Shown piece by piece: positions 40,995 to 49,683 of a stretch of DNA of 64,000 bases. Location of the stretch: the NCBI GenBank assembly GCA_902825775.1, contig CADECF010000004.1:215477-279476 (forward strand). Reading direction: 5' to 3'. Within the stretch, counting starts at the first letter, position 1, and each line of letters opens with the position of its first letter. The DNA is from an uncultured Lysobacteraceae bacterium (lineage in GTDB: Bacteria > Pseudomonadota > Gammaproteobacteria > Xanthomonadales > Xanthomonadaceae). The notes beneath the pieces were generated by a model, which ran no database searches, had not been told where the DNA came from, and was given only the letters and a program-made list of their open reading frames with translations. The translations under genes were made by a program, and so were the position numbers.

Positions 40995-41777
40995 ATGACC
41001 GGCGAAATACCCGCTGCGCAAGCCGCCGTACTCGACAAGATCCTGTCGGCGCTGAGCGGCGATCACCGTTTCGAAGCCGTGCTCAGCGGCGGTTCGCTGT
41101 TGCATGGCGGCTTCGACGCCTATTCCGACCTGGATCTGGTCATCGTCGTCCGCCCGGACGACTACGCCGCGGTCATGGCGCAACGCGCCGCGATCGCCAG
41201 CGGCATCGGCGGCCTGCTGGCGGCCTTCACCGGCGAGCACGTCGGCGAACCGCGCCTTCTGATCTGCCTGTTCGGCCCGCCTCTGGTCCATGTCGATCTG
41301 AAATTCGTGATGGCGGCGGACCTGTTGCGCATGGTCGAACGTCCGCGCATCGTGTGGGAGCGCGAACCCGGACGCACGGCCGCCGTGCTCGAAGCCGCGC
41401 ACGTGCATTGGCCCGACCAGCCGGCGCAATGGTTCGAGGACCGCATCTGGATCTGGTTGCACTACGGCGCCGCCAAACGCCTGCGCGGGGAATTTTTCGA
41501 AGCCTCGGCGATGCTGTCGTATCTGCGCGAGATGGTGCTGGGACCGATGCTGCATCGCCGCGCCGGAAGGCCGCAACGCGGCGTACGCCGCATCGAAGCC
41601 GATGCCGCCGCTGCGGCGGCACTGCAGCCGACGATGACGATGCTGGATGCGGACGCTATCGATGCGGCGCTGCGTAACGCGGCCGAGCTGTACCTAGCGC
41701 TGCGGCAGGACGATCCGCCGCCGACGCCGGTGCCGCTGATGCCCGAAGCGTTGCTTGCTTATCTGCAGCAGGGATGA
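40995..41777 (+). CDS. Nucleotidyltransferase-domain protein
   Basis: A 260-residue protein with an N-terminal polymerase-beta-type fold. The catalytic motif is LSGGSLLHGGFDAYSDLDLV (about 30-49), giving GGS and the D-x-D pair, with a third Asp in HVDLKFVM near 98. The C-terminal half is helical (WFEDRIWIWLHYGAAKRL). It resembles aminoglycoside/streptomycin nucleotidyltransferase-like and MNT families. The substrate is unknown; drug resistance should not be assumed. ATG 40995 has GGAGAGACGCG upstream. Confidence 0.8.
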   Translation: MTGEIPAAQAAVLDKILSALSGDHRFEAVLSGGSLLHGGFDAYSDLDLVIVVRPDDYAAVMAQRAAIASGIGGLLAAFTGEHVGEPRLLICLFGPPLVHVDLKFVMAADLLRMVERPRIVWEREPGRTAAVLEAAHVHWPDQPAQWFEDRIWIWLHYGAAKRLRGEFFEASAMLSYLREMVLGPMLHRRAGRPQRGVRRIEADAAAAAALQPTMTMLDADAIDAALRNAAELYLALRQDDPPPTPVPLMPEALLAYLQQG

Positions 41778-41874
41778 CGGCCATCGGCATATCGGGTTCA
41801 CGCCGATGGAACGGCCGGGCCTCTACTTTCCCGCTCTGTCCAAGCCTCTCTTCTCGCGAACCGCGGAGACCGCC

Positions 41875-42780
41875 ATGTCCGACCCCAAACGCCCCAAAGC
41901 CAGCGACTTCGATCCGGAAGTGCTGCGCCTGTTCGACCAATATGTGCACGGCATCATCGACCGCCGCGGTTTCCTGGCGGGCGCGGCGCGCTTCGCGGTC
42001 GGCGCCGCCGGCGCCGCGGGTTTGCTGGCAGCGTTGAGTCCGCAATTCGCGGCCGCGCAGCAGGTCAAACCCGATGATGCGCGGCTGTCGACGAAATACG
42101 TGGAATTCGCATCGCCGAAAGGTTATGGCAAAGCGCGCGGCTATCTCGCCAAACCGGCGAAAGCGCGTGGCGCTTTGCCTGTCGTGCTGGTTGCGCACGA
42201 AAACCGCGGGTTGAATCCGCATATCGAAGACATCACGCGTCGGCTGGCGCTTGACGGTTTCATCGCGTTCGCGCCCGATGCGTTGTTCCCGCTGGGCGGT
42301 TATCCGGGCGACGAGGACGCCGCGCGCGCCGAGTTCGCCAAGCTCGACCAGGCCAAGACGCGCGAGGATTTCCTCGCTGCCGCCGAGATGTTGCGGCATA
42401 TCGAGGGCGGCAACGGCAAGCTCGGCGCGGTCGGTTTCTGCTGGGGCGGCGGCATGACCAATTTCCTGGCCACGCGCGTGCCCGAACTGGCCGCAGCCGC
42501 GCCTTTCTACGGCAATGCAGCGCCACTGGAGGATGTGCCCAAGATCAAGGCGGAACTGCTGGTCGTACTGGCCGCCACCGACGAGCGCATCAATGCCGCC
42601 TGGCCCGAATACGAAAAAGCGCTGAAAGCGGCCGGCGTCCGTTACACGCTGTACCAGCCTGCGGGCACGCAGCATGGCTTCAACAACGATACGACGCCGC
42701 GTTACGACGAAAAAGCGGCGACGGAAGCGTGGCGCCGCACGATTGCGATATTCGATCGACGTTTGCGCAGCAAGGCGTGA
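41875..42780 (+). CDS. Dienelactone hydrolase-family protein with Tat-type leader
   Basis: A 301-residue alpha/beta hydrolase. Residues about 23-58 form a Tat-like leader (IDRRGFLAGAARFAVGAAG). The catalytic triad is seen as Cys in VGFCWGGGMTNF near 188, Asp in LAATDERIN, and His in GTQHGFNND. The ENRGL near the oxyanion site also matches the family. The start at 41875 (MSDPKRPKASDF) gives a long N-terminal segment before the twin Arg. It likely hydrolyses lactones or esters in the periplasm. Confidence 0.85.
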   Translation: MSDPKRPKASDFDPEVLRLFDQYVHGIIDRRGFLAGAARFAVGAAGAAGLLAALSPQFAAAQQVKPDDARLSTKYVEFASPKGYGKARGYLAKPAKARGALPVVLVAHENRGLNPHIEDITRRLALDGFIAFAPDALFPLGGYPGDEDAARAEFAKLDQAKTREDFLAAAEMLRHIEGGNGKLGAVGFCWGGGMTNFLATRVPELAAAAPFYGNAAPLEDVPKIKAELLVVLAATDERINAAWPEYEKALKAAGVRYTLYQPAGTQHGFNNDTTPRYDEKAATEAWRRTIAIFDRRLRSKA

Positions 42781-43537
42781 TGTCCCCACGAAGGCGGGCT
42801 TCCAGCGACCTTGCTCCGCTCTTTGTAGAGCGGGGCTTGCCCCGCTGCTCTTGCTCTTCGTAGGTGCGAATCCATTCGCACGCTTTTAAAGTAACCCCTG
42901 CGCCGCAGGAGCGGCGCGAACGGCGAAGCCGACACGCAGGGCGAAGGGCAGGATGCCGGAGTAAAGAAAAAGGGCCTTTGGAAGGGATTACAGCGAAGGG
43001 CAGCCCCGTGTTTTTGGCCCCTACTCGTCGCGCTCGGGATTCCTCCGTCGCTTCGATACTTAAATTCGACGCGATCGATCAGAAGCCTCCTTAGCGCCAA
43101 TCCGCAAAAGCCACGTCACCGCACAGGCTGCGAATCAAACTCTAGTACCTGCGTAAGAAGGTCAACCACGACGAAAGCTAAGGTCACCCGCGGGCCTTGC
43201 AGACGCGACGAATCTCATAAGCTTCGGGCCCTTTCTTTGGTTACTTTCTTTGGGCCAACAAAGAAAGTGACCCGCGCGCAGCGCGGAAGCTTTTTCCATG
43301 GCGCGAGTCGCGTCGCCACTCACCGGCCACGTCGGCCTGGGATAACGGCCAAGGGCAAGAGCAAAATGGGTCCCAGCTTTCGCTGGGATGACGGCATAGA
43401 AGCAAGAGCAGCGGGGCAAGCCCCCGCTCTACAAAGAGCGGAGCGATGTCGCTGGATCCTCGCTTTCGCGGGTATGACAGCTTAAGGCAAGAGCAGCGGA
43501 GCCTTGGTACGCGATCCCTCAAGTCGCGAATTGCGGG
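42781..43537. repeat. Gene-free composite repeat array A
   Basis: This 757-base gap holds no credible gene. From left to right: a decayed CACGAAGGCGGG unit, GAGCGGGGCTTGCCCCGC (42820-42855), a single TGCGAATCCATTCGCA unit (42861-42892), a GC-rich block from 42899 shared with 50063-50095 (33 identical bases), the conserved block 43151-43183 identical on the opposite strand to 50181-50213, a TTTCTTTGG-rich stretch (43228-43268), the GGTCCCAGCTTTCGCTGGGA unit (43362-43394), GCGGGGCAAGCCCCCGC (43399-43435), and a CTCGCTTTCGCGGG unit (43451-43480). Open frames in it are repeat-derived. Confidence 0.82.
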
Positions 43538-44635
43538 CTAGCGGCAGCCTTGTCCGGCGCGCACCGGCGCTGCCGCCATGCGGATGTAATCGCCGATCAG
43601 CTGATTGAGCTTCGGATAATCGGCGCGGTCGGTCACCGCCCCGGCGATGGTGCGCGACGACACCGAGTCGTGCATCACCAGCGTGCCCCAGAAACCCGAG
43701 TGGCCGATGCCTTCCGCGCCCTTCAGATCGTAGACGAACAACCCCATGCGATATGGACTGCCGGCCGGCAATCCCACCGACGAACGCATCCGATCCAGCG
43801 TCTGCTTGCGCTTGAAAATGCGTCCTTCCAGCAACGCGTCGAAGAAAGCGGCCACGTCGGCGGGCGTGGCGACCAAGCCGCCGCCGCCGAACAAATCCAT
43901 GGTCGGATTCCAGGCATAGGTATCGTCGCCTTCGAACACTTGGTGCGCGCGCATGCGACCGCCTGCGGATTCGTAGCGTTCCCAGTACGTATCGGACAGG
44001 CCCAACGCATCGAGTTTGAGCTGTGTGCGCACCGCGTCGGGCAGATCCTGGCCGGCGATCTCCTCGACGATCGCGCCAAGCAGCACGTAACCGGTATCCG
44101 AATACGAGAATTTCTCGCCGGGCGAGCCGACCGGGTCGGTCCACTCGACCAGCCGCGCGATATCCCGCGCGCGCGTCCATTCGCCGGCCGGGTCGCGCTT
44201 GATCGCATCGATGAACTGTTTGGCCTGCGCGTGATCGGCCAGGCCCGAGGTATGGCTGAGCAGATGGCTCACCGTGATCTGCTGCGGACGGTAGCCGTCC
44301 TGCGTCAGCCGTTGCATCCACGAAGCCGGAAGCCAGTGCGCGATCGGCGTTTCCAGATCGAGTTTGCCGTCTTCCCATAACCGCAACGCGGTCGCTGCGA
44401 CATAGGTCTTGGTGATGCTGGCCAGACGAAAGCCCTCATTGCCGTGCAGATTCTGCTGCCGGCTGCCCTCGCCCAGCACACGCGTTTCGGCCTTGCCGTT
44501 GTCGACCAGAGCCGACACGACGATCTGCCCTTTCAAACCGACCTGTGCCGGTTCGGCGGCGCGCTGCAGACAAAGATCTTGCGCGATGGCGAACGAAGGG
44601 GACAGCAGAGCGAGGACGATCAGTGCGTGCTTCAT
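43538..44635 (-). CDS. Serine hydrolase, class C beta-lactamase fold
   Basis: A 365-residue exported protein with signal peptide about 1-19 (FAIA/QDLCL). The active-site SxxK is S73-I-T-K76 in FRLASITKTYVA, the second motif is YSD in EKFSYSDTGYVLL, and HSG in GIGHSGFWG corresponds to the third. It belongs to the beta-lactamase/D-Ala-D-Ala peptidase-like group (esterases, peptidases, AmpC relatives). The substrate is unknown; a resistance role is not shown. It overlaps the DUF2242 stop by four bases (ATGA), so they are likely coupled. Confidence 0.86.
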   Translation of the reverse strand: MKHALIVLALLSPSFAIAQDLCLQRAAEPAQVGLKGQIVVSALVDNGKAETRVLGEGSRQQNLHGNEGFRLASITKTYVAATALRLWEDGKLDLETPIAHWLPASWMQRLTQDGYRPQQITVSHLLSHTSGLADHAQAKQFIDAIKRDPAGEWTRARDIARLVEWTDPVGSPGEKFSYSDTGYVLLGAIVEEIAGQDLPDAVRTQLKLDALGLSDTYWERYESAGGRMRAHQVFEGDDTYAWNPTMDLFGGGGLVATPADVAAFFDALLEGRIFKRKQTLDRMRSSVGLPAGSPYRMGLFVYDLKGAEGIGHSGFWGTLVMHDSVSSRTIAGAVTDRADYPKLNQLIGDYIRMAAAPVRAGQGCR

Positions 44636-45258
44636 GGATCCTTGTTCTGCGCGGGCGGGATCGGTGGCTGCGGATCGGGCGGCGTCGCCGGTTCCGGCTC
44701 GGGCGGCGGTGCGGCCTGCTTGCCCGGCGCGGCCGGCAGATAATACTTCACGCGATCGAAGAAGCGCCGGTAGAAATCCACGTTCTGCACCGTATTGCTG
44801 GCCACGCGCACCAACGACGCGCCGCTGCTGCCGACCGGCAGCGAGACCGAGCCGATCATGCCGACGCCGACGCTGGCCGAGTTGGACGTGGTCTTCAACG
44901 CGTAGCGATCCTGCACCGCGTTGACGAATACGATCGCGTGGCCATCGTCCTGCGGCACGCAGGTCACGCGCACGTTGAGCTGGGTATGGGTTTCCGCGTC
45001 GGGCTGGAAATTCTTGTTCGCTTCCACCGCATCGGCGCCGGCTTTGCCGATCACATAACCCTGTCCCAGCAACGCCCTGCGCGCGGCTTCGCAGGCCGAC
45101 GCCTGCGCGACCTCGTACGTGCGGGAATAAGTGTCGTCGGCGCCGAAAGTTTCGCCGGACGGTGGCGGCTCCTGCTTGGCGCCGCCGATGCCGCAGGCGG
45201 CGAGCAGACCGGCGATGGCGACGGTCAGGCAGCAGCGGCTGATGCGGGCGAGGGACAT
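44632..45258 (-). CDS. DUF2242 lipoprotein
   Basis: A 208-residue lipoprotein with lipobox LLAAC (about 18-22). The domain (about 35-175) has FGADDTYSRTYEVAQASACE, LLGQGYVIGKAGADAVEANK, and NTVQNVDFYRRFFDRVKYYL, typical of DUF2242. It ends in a Pro-rich tail (EPEPATPPDPQPPIPP). Its stop overlaps the start of the serine hydrolase gene, suggesting one transcript and perhaps a joint envelope role. Confidence 0.8.
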   Translation of the reverse strand: MSLARISRCCLTVAIAGLLAACGIGGAKQEPPPSGETFGADDTYSRTYEVAQASACEAARRALLGQGYVIGKAGADAVEANKNFQPDAETHTQLNVRVTCVPQDDGHAIVFVNAVQDRYALKTTSNSASVGVGMIGSVSLPVGSSGASLVRVASNTVQNVDFYRRFFDRVKYYLPAAPGKQAAPPPEPEPATPPDPQPPIPPAQNKDP

Positions 45259-45337
45259 GTCGACACCGGAACGGAGGAAAGGCCGGAGTCTAGCGGCCCC
45301 CGTGTTCAGAACGCCTGAACGCCGGTATCGGGCGCGG

Positions 45338-45688
45338 CTAGATCGCCTCTCGCGCCGCGCCCAGCGCTACCGGCGGCAGTTTTTCCTGCAAGGCGACGCT
45401 GAACTGGATCACCGGCCGCAGATCCGTGTACTGCGGAATGTCGTTGTCGAGCCTTTCGCCGATCCGCGCCCAAGCGCCGACGAACGCTTCGATGGAGTCG
45501 AACAGCATGTGGCAGGAAACGATGTAGGCTGGCGGCATTTCGGCGCCGGCGATGCCGCGCTCGATGACGATGTCCTTGAGCGCATCGCCGAACAGCTGCC
45601 GCGACATCGGCACGTGCACGCCGAGGTAGTAGTCCAGGTCGAAGCGATGGCCGGGCGTGTTGGGATACAGGATATTGAGCCGGATCAT
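45338..45688 (-). CDS. EthD-domain protein
   Basis: A 116-residue protein of the EthD/ferredoxin-like dimer fold. Typical start IRLNILYPNTPGHRFDLDYY and a later FDSIEAFVGAWARIGERLDN and DIPQYTDLRPVIQ match the family. The frame is open far upstream, but the ATG at 45688 aligns with the domain. EthD-type proteins act in ether degradation clusters in some actinobacteria, but most have no known role. It is isolated. Confidence 0.82.
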   Translation of the reverse strand: MIRLNILYPNTPGHRFDLDYYLGVHVPMSRQLFGDALKDIVIERGIAGAEMPPAYIVSCHMLFDSIEAFVGAWARIGERLDNDIPQYTDLRPVIQFSVALQEKLPPVALGAAREAI

Positions 45689-45851
45689 AGCGCGATTGTT
45701 GTAGCCGGCGCCGCATGCGGCCACTGTCATCGGACAGGTTCGGCCAGCCTTCGGTGGTCGTGCGCAATGGCATGCCGATGCGGCGGTGAATGGCCCTTGC
45801 CGTGGCGCGATGCCGTGTCGATCATGCGGTAGGCACTCTCGGAGGATATCC

Positions 45852-46433
45852 ATGCGCATGCTGATGCGGACCGCCCTGCTCTCGCTCGTCGCGGCGGCCG
45901 CGGCCCCCTCTCCTACGATCGCGCAACCGGCGCCGGCAACGCAGGCCGCCCCTGCCGCGCAAAAGAACGGGCAACAGGATTTCGATTGGGAGATCGGCGC
46001 CTGGAAAACCCAGTTGAAGCGTCGGCTGCGCCCTTTGACCGGATCGAACGAGTGGGTGGAGTACGAGGGCACCACCATCGTCCGAGAAGCGCTGGATGGA
46101 CGCGCCAATCTGGCCGAACTGGAAGTGCGCGGTCCGCACGGACGCATCGAAGGCGTGTCGCTAAGGCTGTACAATCCGCAGGCAGGCCAGTGGGCCTTGC
46201 ACTACGCCAATATCGCCAACGGCACGCTTACCCTGCCCGTCATCGGCGCGTTTTCGGATGGACGCGGCGAATTCTATGCGGCGGATACGCTCGATGGCCG
46301 CTCGATCCTGGTACGTTTCGTGATCTCGGATATCACCGCCGATTCCGCGCATTTCGAGCAGGCCTACTCCGCCGATGGCGGCAAGACCTGGGAAACGAAC
46401 TGGATCGCCACCGACACTAGGACCCAACGATGA
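45852..46433 (+). CDS. Exported DUF1579-like protein
   Basis: A 193-residue exported protein. The signal peptide ends near PTIA/QPAPA (about 26). The body has FDWEIGAWKTQLKRRLRPLT, EYEGTTIVREALDGRANLAE, and TWETNWIATDTR, a lipocalin-like pattern of the DUF1579 type. GGAGG lies upstream of ATG 45852. Its TGA overlaps the ATG of the GNAT gene (ATGA), so the two are co-translated. Function is unknown. Confidence 0.75.
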   Translation: MRMLMRTALLSLVAAAAAPSPTIAQPAPATQAAPAAQKNGQQDFDWEIGAWKTQLKRRLRPLTGSNEWVEYEGTTIVREALDGRANLAELEVRGPHGRIEGVSLRLYNPQAGQWALHYANIANGTLTLPVIGAFSDGRGEFYAADTLDGRSILVRFVISDITADSAHFEQAYSADGGKTWETNWIATDTRTQR

Positions 46434-46900
46434 ATGAAGCGACCCGTCCGTCGCTGGTACGCGCGATCCGCGAAGACGATCTGCCGGCCTGGAAACCGCT
46501 GTGGGACGGCTACAACGCGTTTTACGGGCGCGTCGGCGAAACCGCGCTGGCCGACGGAATCACCCAGGCCACGTGGCGCCGCTTTTTCGACCCCAACGAG
46601 CCCGTTTTCGCCCTGGTCGCGGAGGCCGATGGGAAATTGGTCGGATTCACGCATTACCTCTTCCATCGCAGTACGACGCGGGTCGAACTGGTGTGTTACC
46701 TGCACGATCTGTTCACGCTCGAATCCGAGCGTGGACGCGGCGTCGGAAAAACGCTGATTCATGCGGTTTATGCGCAGGCGCAAGCCGCCGGCATCAAACG
46801 CGTCTACTGGCAGACGCAGGAAACCAACGCCGCCGGCCGCCGGCTCTACGACAGCGTGGCCCAATACAAAGGTTTCATCGTCTACAGCCACGACGCGTGA
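46430..46900 (+). CDS. GNAT-family N-acetyltransferase
   Basis: A 156-residue acetyltransferase. Motif A is TLESERGRGVGKTLIHAVYA at about 103-122, and YWQTQETNAAGRRLYDSVA covers the later helix and strand. Motifs such as HYLFHRSTTRVELVCYLHDL fit the wider RimI-like fold. It starts inside the preceding stop codon. The substrate is unknown. It converges with the proline iminopeptidase gene. Confidence 0.85.
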   Translation: MNEATRPSLVRAIREDDLPAWKPLWDGYNAFYGRVGETALADGITQATWRRFFDPNEPVFALVAEADGKLVGFTHYLFHRSTTRVELVCYLHDLFTLESERGRGVGKTLIHAVYAQAQAAGIKRVYWQTQETNAAGRRLYDSVAQYKGFIVYSHDA

Positions 46901-46915
46901 ACTCGGTATCGGCGT

Positions 46916-47869
46916 TCAACCCCAACGGTCGGCCAACGCATCGGTGGCCTCGACCAGCGCATCGACGATCGCCGGATCGGCGGCGCTGTGCCCGGCCAAC
47001 ACGATGCGGAAATCGGCTTCGGGCCAGGCCTTGGCCAAGTCGTATGCGCTCTTCACCGGGCAGATGATGTCGTAGCGGCCTTGCACGATGGTCGCGGGAA
47101 TGCGGCGGATCCGTTCGACGTCGCGCAACAGCTGATCGGGTTCGAGAAAGGCGCCGTGCCGGAAATAATGCGCTTCGGCGCGCGCCACGCTGATCGCGAC
47201 TTGCGGGTCGTCGAAATTGCCCGGCTCTTCCGGATCGTGCAGCAGCGTGGTGCTGCCGCCTTCCCAGTAACCCCAGGCGTGCGCGGCGGCCAGGCGCACC
47301 GCCGCATCGTCGCTGTCCAGCCTGCGCCAGTAGGCTTCGATCATGTCGTCGCGCTCGTCCTCGGGAATATGCGCCAGGTAGTGCGCCCAGCGCTCGGGAA
47401 ATATCCACGAGGCGCCGCCGTCGAGTTCGTTGAACCAGCGTATTTCGCCGGGACGGCCCAGGAAGATGCCGCGCAGCACCAGTCCTAGTGCGCGTTCGGG
47501 ATGTTTTTGCGCGTAAGCCAGCGCCAGCGTCGAACCCCAGGAACCGCCGAACACGACCCAGCGTTCGATACCCAACAACGCGCGTATCGCCTCGATATCG
47601 GCAACCAGGTGCCAGGTCGTGTTGTCGCGCAACTCGGCGGGCGGCGTGGAGTTGCCCGCGCCGCGTTGGTCGAACAGGACGATGCGATAGCGTCGCGGAT
47701 CGAAGAAACGGCGATGGTAGGGCGACACGCCCGCGCCGGGACCGCCGTGCAGGAACACGACGGGCAACCCATCCGGATTGCCGCATTCTTCGATATGCAG
47801 CTCGTGCAACGCATCGACGGCCAGACGGTGCGTGCGGTAGGGCTCGATCTCGGGATACAGCTCGCGCAT
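46916..47869 (-). CDS. pip: Proline iminopeptidase
   Basis: A 317-residue alpha/beta hydrolase that removes N-terminal proline from peptides. The HGGPGAG oxyanion loop is at about 41-47, the nucleophile S110 is in VFGGSWGSTLALAYAQKHP, the Asp in IVQGRYDIICPV, and the His in LAGHSA. Family segments DQRGAGNSTP and FLGRPGEIRWFNE are present. The start at 47869 (MRELYPEIEPY) is the family start. Length is standard. Expression context is not informative. Confidence 0.93.
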   Translation of the reverse strand: MRELYPEIEPYRTHRLAVDALHELHIEECGNPDGLPVVFLHGGPGAGVSPYHRRFFDPRRYRIVLFDQRGAGNSTPPAELRDNTTWHLVADIEAIRALLGIERWVVFGGSWGSTLALAYAQKHPERALGLVLRGIFLGRPGEIRWFNELDGGASWIFPERWAHYLAHIPEDERDDMIEAYWRRLDSDDAAVRLAAAHAWGYWEGGSTTLLHDPEEPGNFDDPQVAISVARAEAHYFRHGAFLEPDQLLRDVERIRRIPATIVQGRYDIICPVKSAYDLAKAWPEADFRIVLAGHSAADPAIVDALVEATDALADRWG

Positions 47870-47973
47870 GGGTGGGACTTTGCGTCGGTTTCCCCGAGCA
47901 TAGCTCACGTCGGGGCTAGCGTCTGCGCGCCCGCCCGTTCAAACGCGCGAACCGCCATGCGCTGCGATGCACC

Positions 47974-49035
47974 TCAAGCTGTTTCGCTCTCCAACGACGC
48001 CATATCGATCACGAACCGATAACGCACATCGTTCTTCAACAGCCGTTCGTAGGCCTGGTTGACACCCTGGATCGATACCATTTCCACGTCGCTGACGATG
48101 CCGTGTTCGGCGCAGAAATCCATCATCTCCTGGGTTTCGGCCATGCCGCCGATCGCCGAACCGGAGATGCGTTTACGGCCGAACATCAGGTTGACGCCGC
48201 GCAATGCCGGTTCGAGTTCGGTCAGCGCGCCCACCAGCACCATGGTGGCGTCGCGCTTGAGCAGCGCGACGTAAGGATTGACGTCGTGGCCGACCGGGAT
48301 GGTGTTGAGCAGGAAGTCGAAGCTACCCGCATGCGCGGCCATCGCATCCTTGTCGCGCGAGACCAGCACTTCGTCGGCGCCCAAGCGCACGGCGTCCTGT
48401 CCTTTTTCCGGCGTGGTGGTGATCATCACCACGCGCGCGCCCATCGCCTTGGCGAATTTCACGCCCATATGGCCCAGCCCGCCCAAACCGATCACGCCGA
48501 CTTTCTGGCCGGGCCCCACTTGCCAATGGCGCAGCGGCGAATAGGTGGTGATGCCAGCGCACAGCAACGGTGCGACCGCTTTCAGGTCGAGCTTGGGCGA
48601 AACCTTCACCACGAAGCGCTCTTCGACGACGATGTGGTCGGAGTAGCCGCCGAAGGCCAGCTCCTCGCTGTTGCGCAATTTGCTGTTGTAGGTCCAGGTG
48701 GCGCCCTCGGCGCAATACTGTTCCAAGTCCGCATTGCAATTTTCGCAATGGCGGCAGGAATCGACCATGCAACCGACGCCAGCGAAATCGCCGACTTTGA
48801 ACTTTTCCACCTGCGCGCCGACTTCGACGACGCGGCCGATGATCTCGTGACCGGGCACCATCGGGTATAGCGATCCGCCCCAATCGTCGCGGGCCTGGTG
48901 CAGGTCGGAATGGCAGATGCCGCTGTATAGGATTTCGACGCGCACATCGCTCGGGCCGGGATTGCGGCGTTCGAACGAGAAGGGAACGAGCGGCGAATGC
49001 GCATCGTGGGCGGCGTAACCTCGGGCAAGGGACAT
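47974..49035 (-). CDS. Zinc alcohol/aldehyde reductase, YahK/CAD type
   Basis: A 353-residue medium-chain dehydrogenase. The catalytic zinc ligands include C41 and H63 (SGICHSDLH, VPGHEI), and the structural zinc Cys cluster is in CRHCENCNADLEQYC. The NADP-binding loop is GLGGLGHMGVKFAKAMGA. It belongs to the NADPH-dependent cinnamyl-alcohol-type aldehyde reductases. The frame extends upstream to 49767 through repeat DNA; the ATG at 49035 has GAGGAAG nearby and matches the family. It reduces broad aldehydes in relatives. Confidence 0.9.
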   Translation of the reverse strand: MSLARGYAAHDAHSPLVPFSFERRNPGPSDVRVEILYSGICHSDLHQARDDWGGSLYPMVPGHEIIGRVVEVGAQVEKFKVGDFAGVGCMVDSCRHCENCNADLEQYCAEGATWTYNSKLRNSEELAFGGYSDHIVVEERFVVKVSPKLDLKAVAPLLCAGITTYSPLRHWQVGPGQKVGVIGLGGLGHMGVKFAKAMGARVVMITTTPEKGQDAVRLGADEVLVSRDKDAMAAHAGSFDFLLNTIPVGHDVNPYVALLKRDATMVLVGALTELEPALRGVNLMFGRKRISGSAIGGMAETQEMMDFCAEHGIVSDVEMVSIQGVNQAYERLLKNDVRYRFVIDMASLESETA

Positions 49036-49287
49036 GGGGCTTCCTCGTTCTGACGGTAGAGCGCAACGATAGGCCATCCCGGCCGGACCCGATTGCCCAA
49101 AACTCCGCGCTTCTTGCACAAGAACATCGAAAATCGCGCGCCGGCGGCTTGCCGCTTCCGATCGCAGCCGGCATGCGTCTTGCGTGGATGCCGCCTCGCC
49201 GCACCGGCCCTCGTATGCAGGGCCTGGACGCGCCCTGCACACCTCTGCACGCACAATCGACGCTCTTCCATCACCGGGAAACGACGC

Positions 49288-49683
49288 ATGGAAATCAAAC
49301 GCGGCCGACTCATCGACCACCTGCATCTGCATGCGAGGGACCTGGATGCCAGCCGGCGTTTCTACGAGGCCGTGCTGGGCACGCTCGGCATCCCGCTGAC
49401 GCCGGGCGATGGCTATTTTTTCGCCGATGAGTTGTGGGTGGATCGTGGCGAGCCGTCCACCCGCGTGCATTTCGCATTCCAGGCGCCCGACCGGGCGACG
49501 GTGGAACGTTTCCATCGCGACGGTCTCGGCGCGGGCGGCCGCGACAACGGCGCGCCCGGCGAACGCGAATACCATCCCGGCTACTACGCGGCTTTCCTGT
49601 TGGATCCGGACGGCAACAACGTCGAAGCGGTGCATCACGGACCGGCGAAACGGTCGGCCGATGCGGTGACCGTCACCTGGTGA
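49288..49683 (+). CDS. VOC-family (glyoxalase-like) protein
   Basis: A 131-residue protein with the two half-repeats of the vicinal oxygen chelate fold. DHLHLHARDLDASRRFYEAV starts the first half, and GYYAAFLLDPDGNNVEAVHH ends the second, with His and Glu in places used for metal in VOC enzymes. Substrate unknown. It is divergent from the alcohol dehydrogenase gene and followed by repeat array B. Confidence 0.85.
   Translation: MEIKRGRLIDHLHLHARDLDASRRFYEAVLGTLGIPLTPGDGYFFADELWVDRGEPSTRVHFAFQAPDRATVERFHRDGLGAGGRDNGAPGEREYHPGYYAAFLLDPDGNNVEAVHHGPAKRSADAVTVTW

Noticed and set aside
40995-41777. Aminoglycoside resistance gene
   Set aside because: The nucleotidyltransferase fold is clear, but no family-specific antibiotic residues can be recognised, so a resistance label would be unsupported.
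43241-43522. Open frames in array A
   Set aside because: They are made of palindromic repeat units in one frame, have no start signal and match no domain.
43538-44635. Beta-lactamase resistance gene
   Set aside because: SxxK, YSD and HSG motifs place it in the broad serine hydrolase group; the class C YxN and KTG motifs are not present in exact form, so esterase or peptidase is equally likely.
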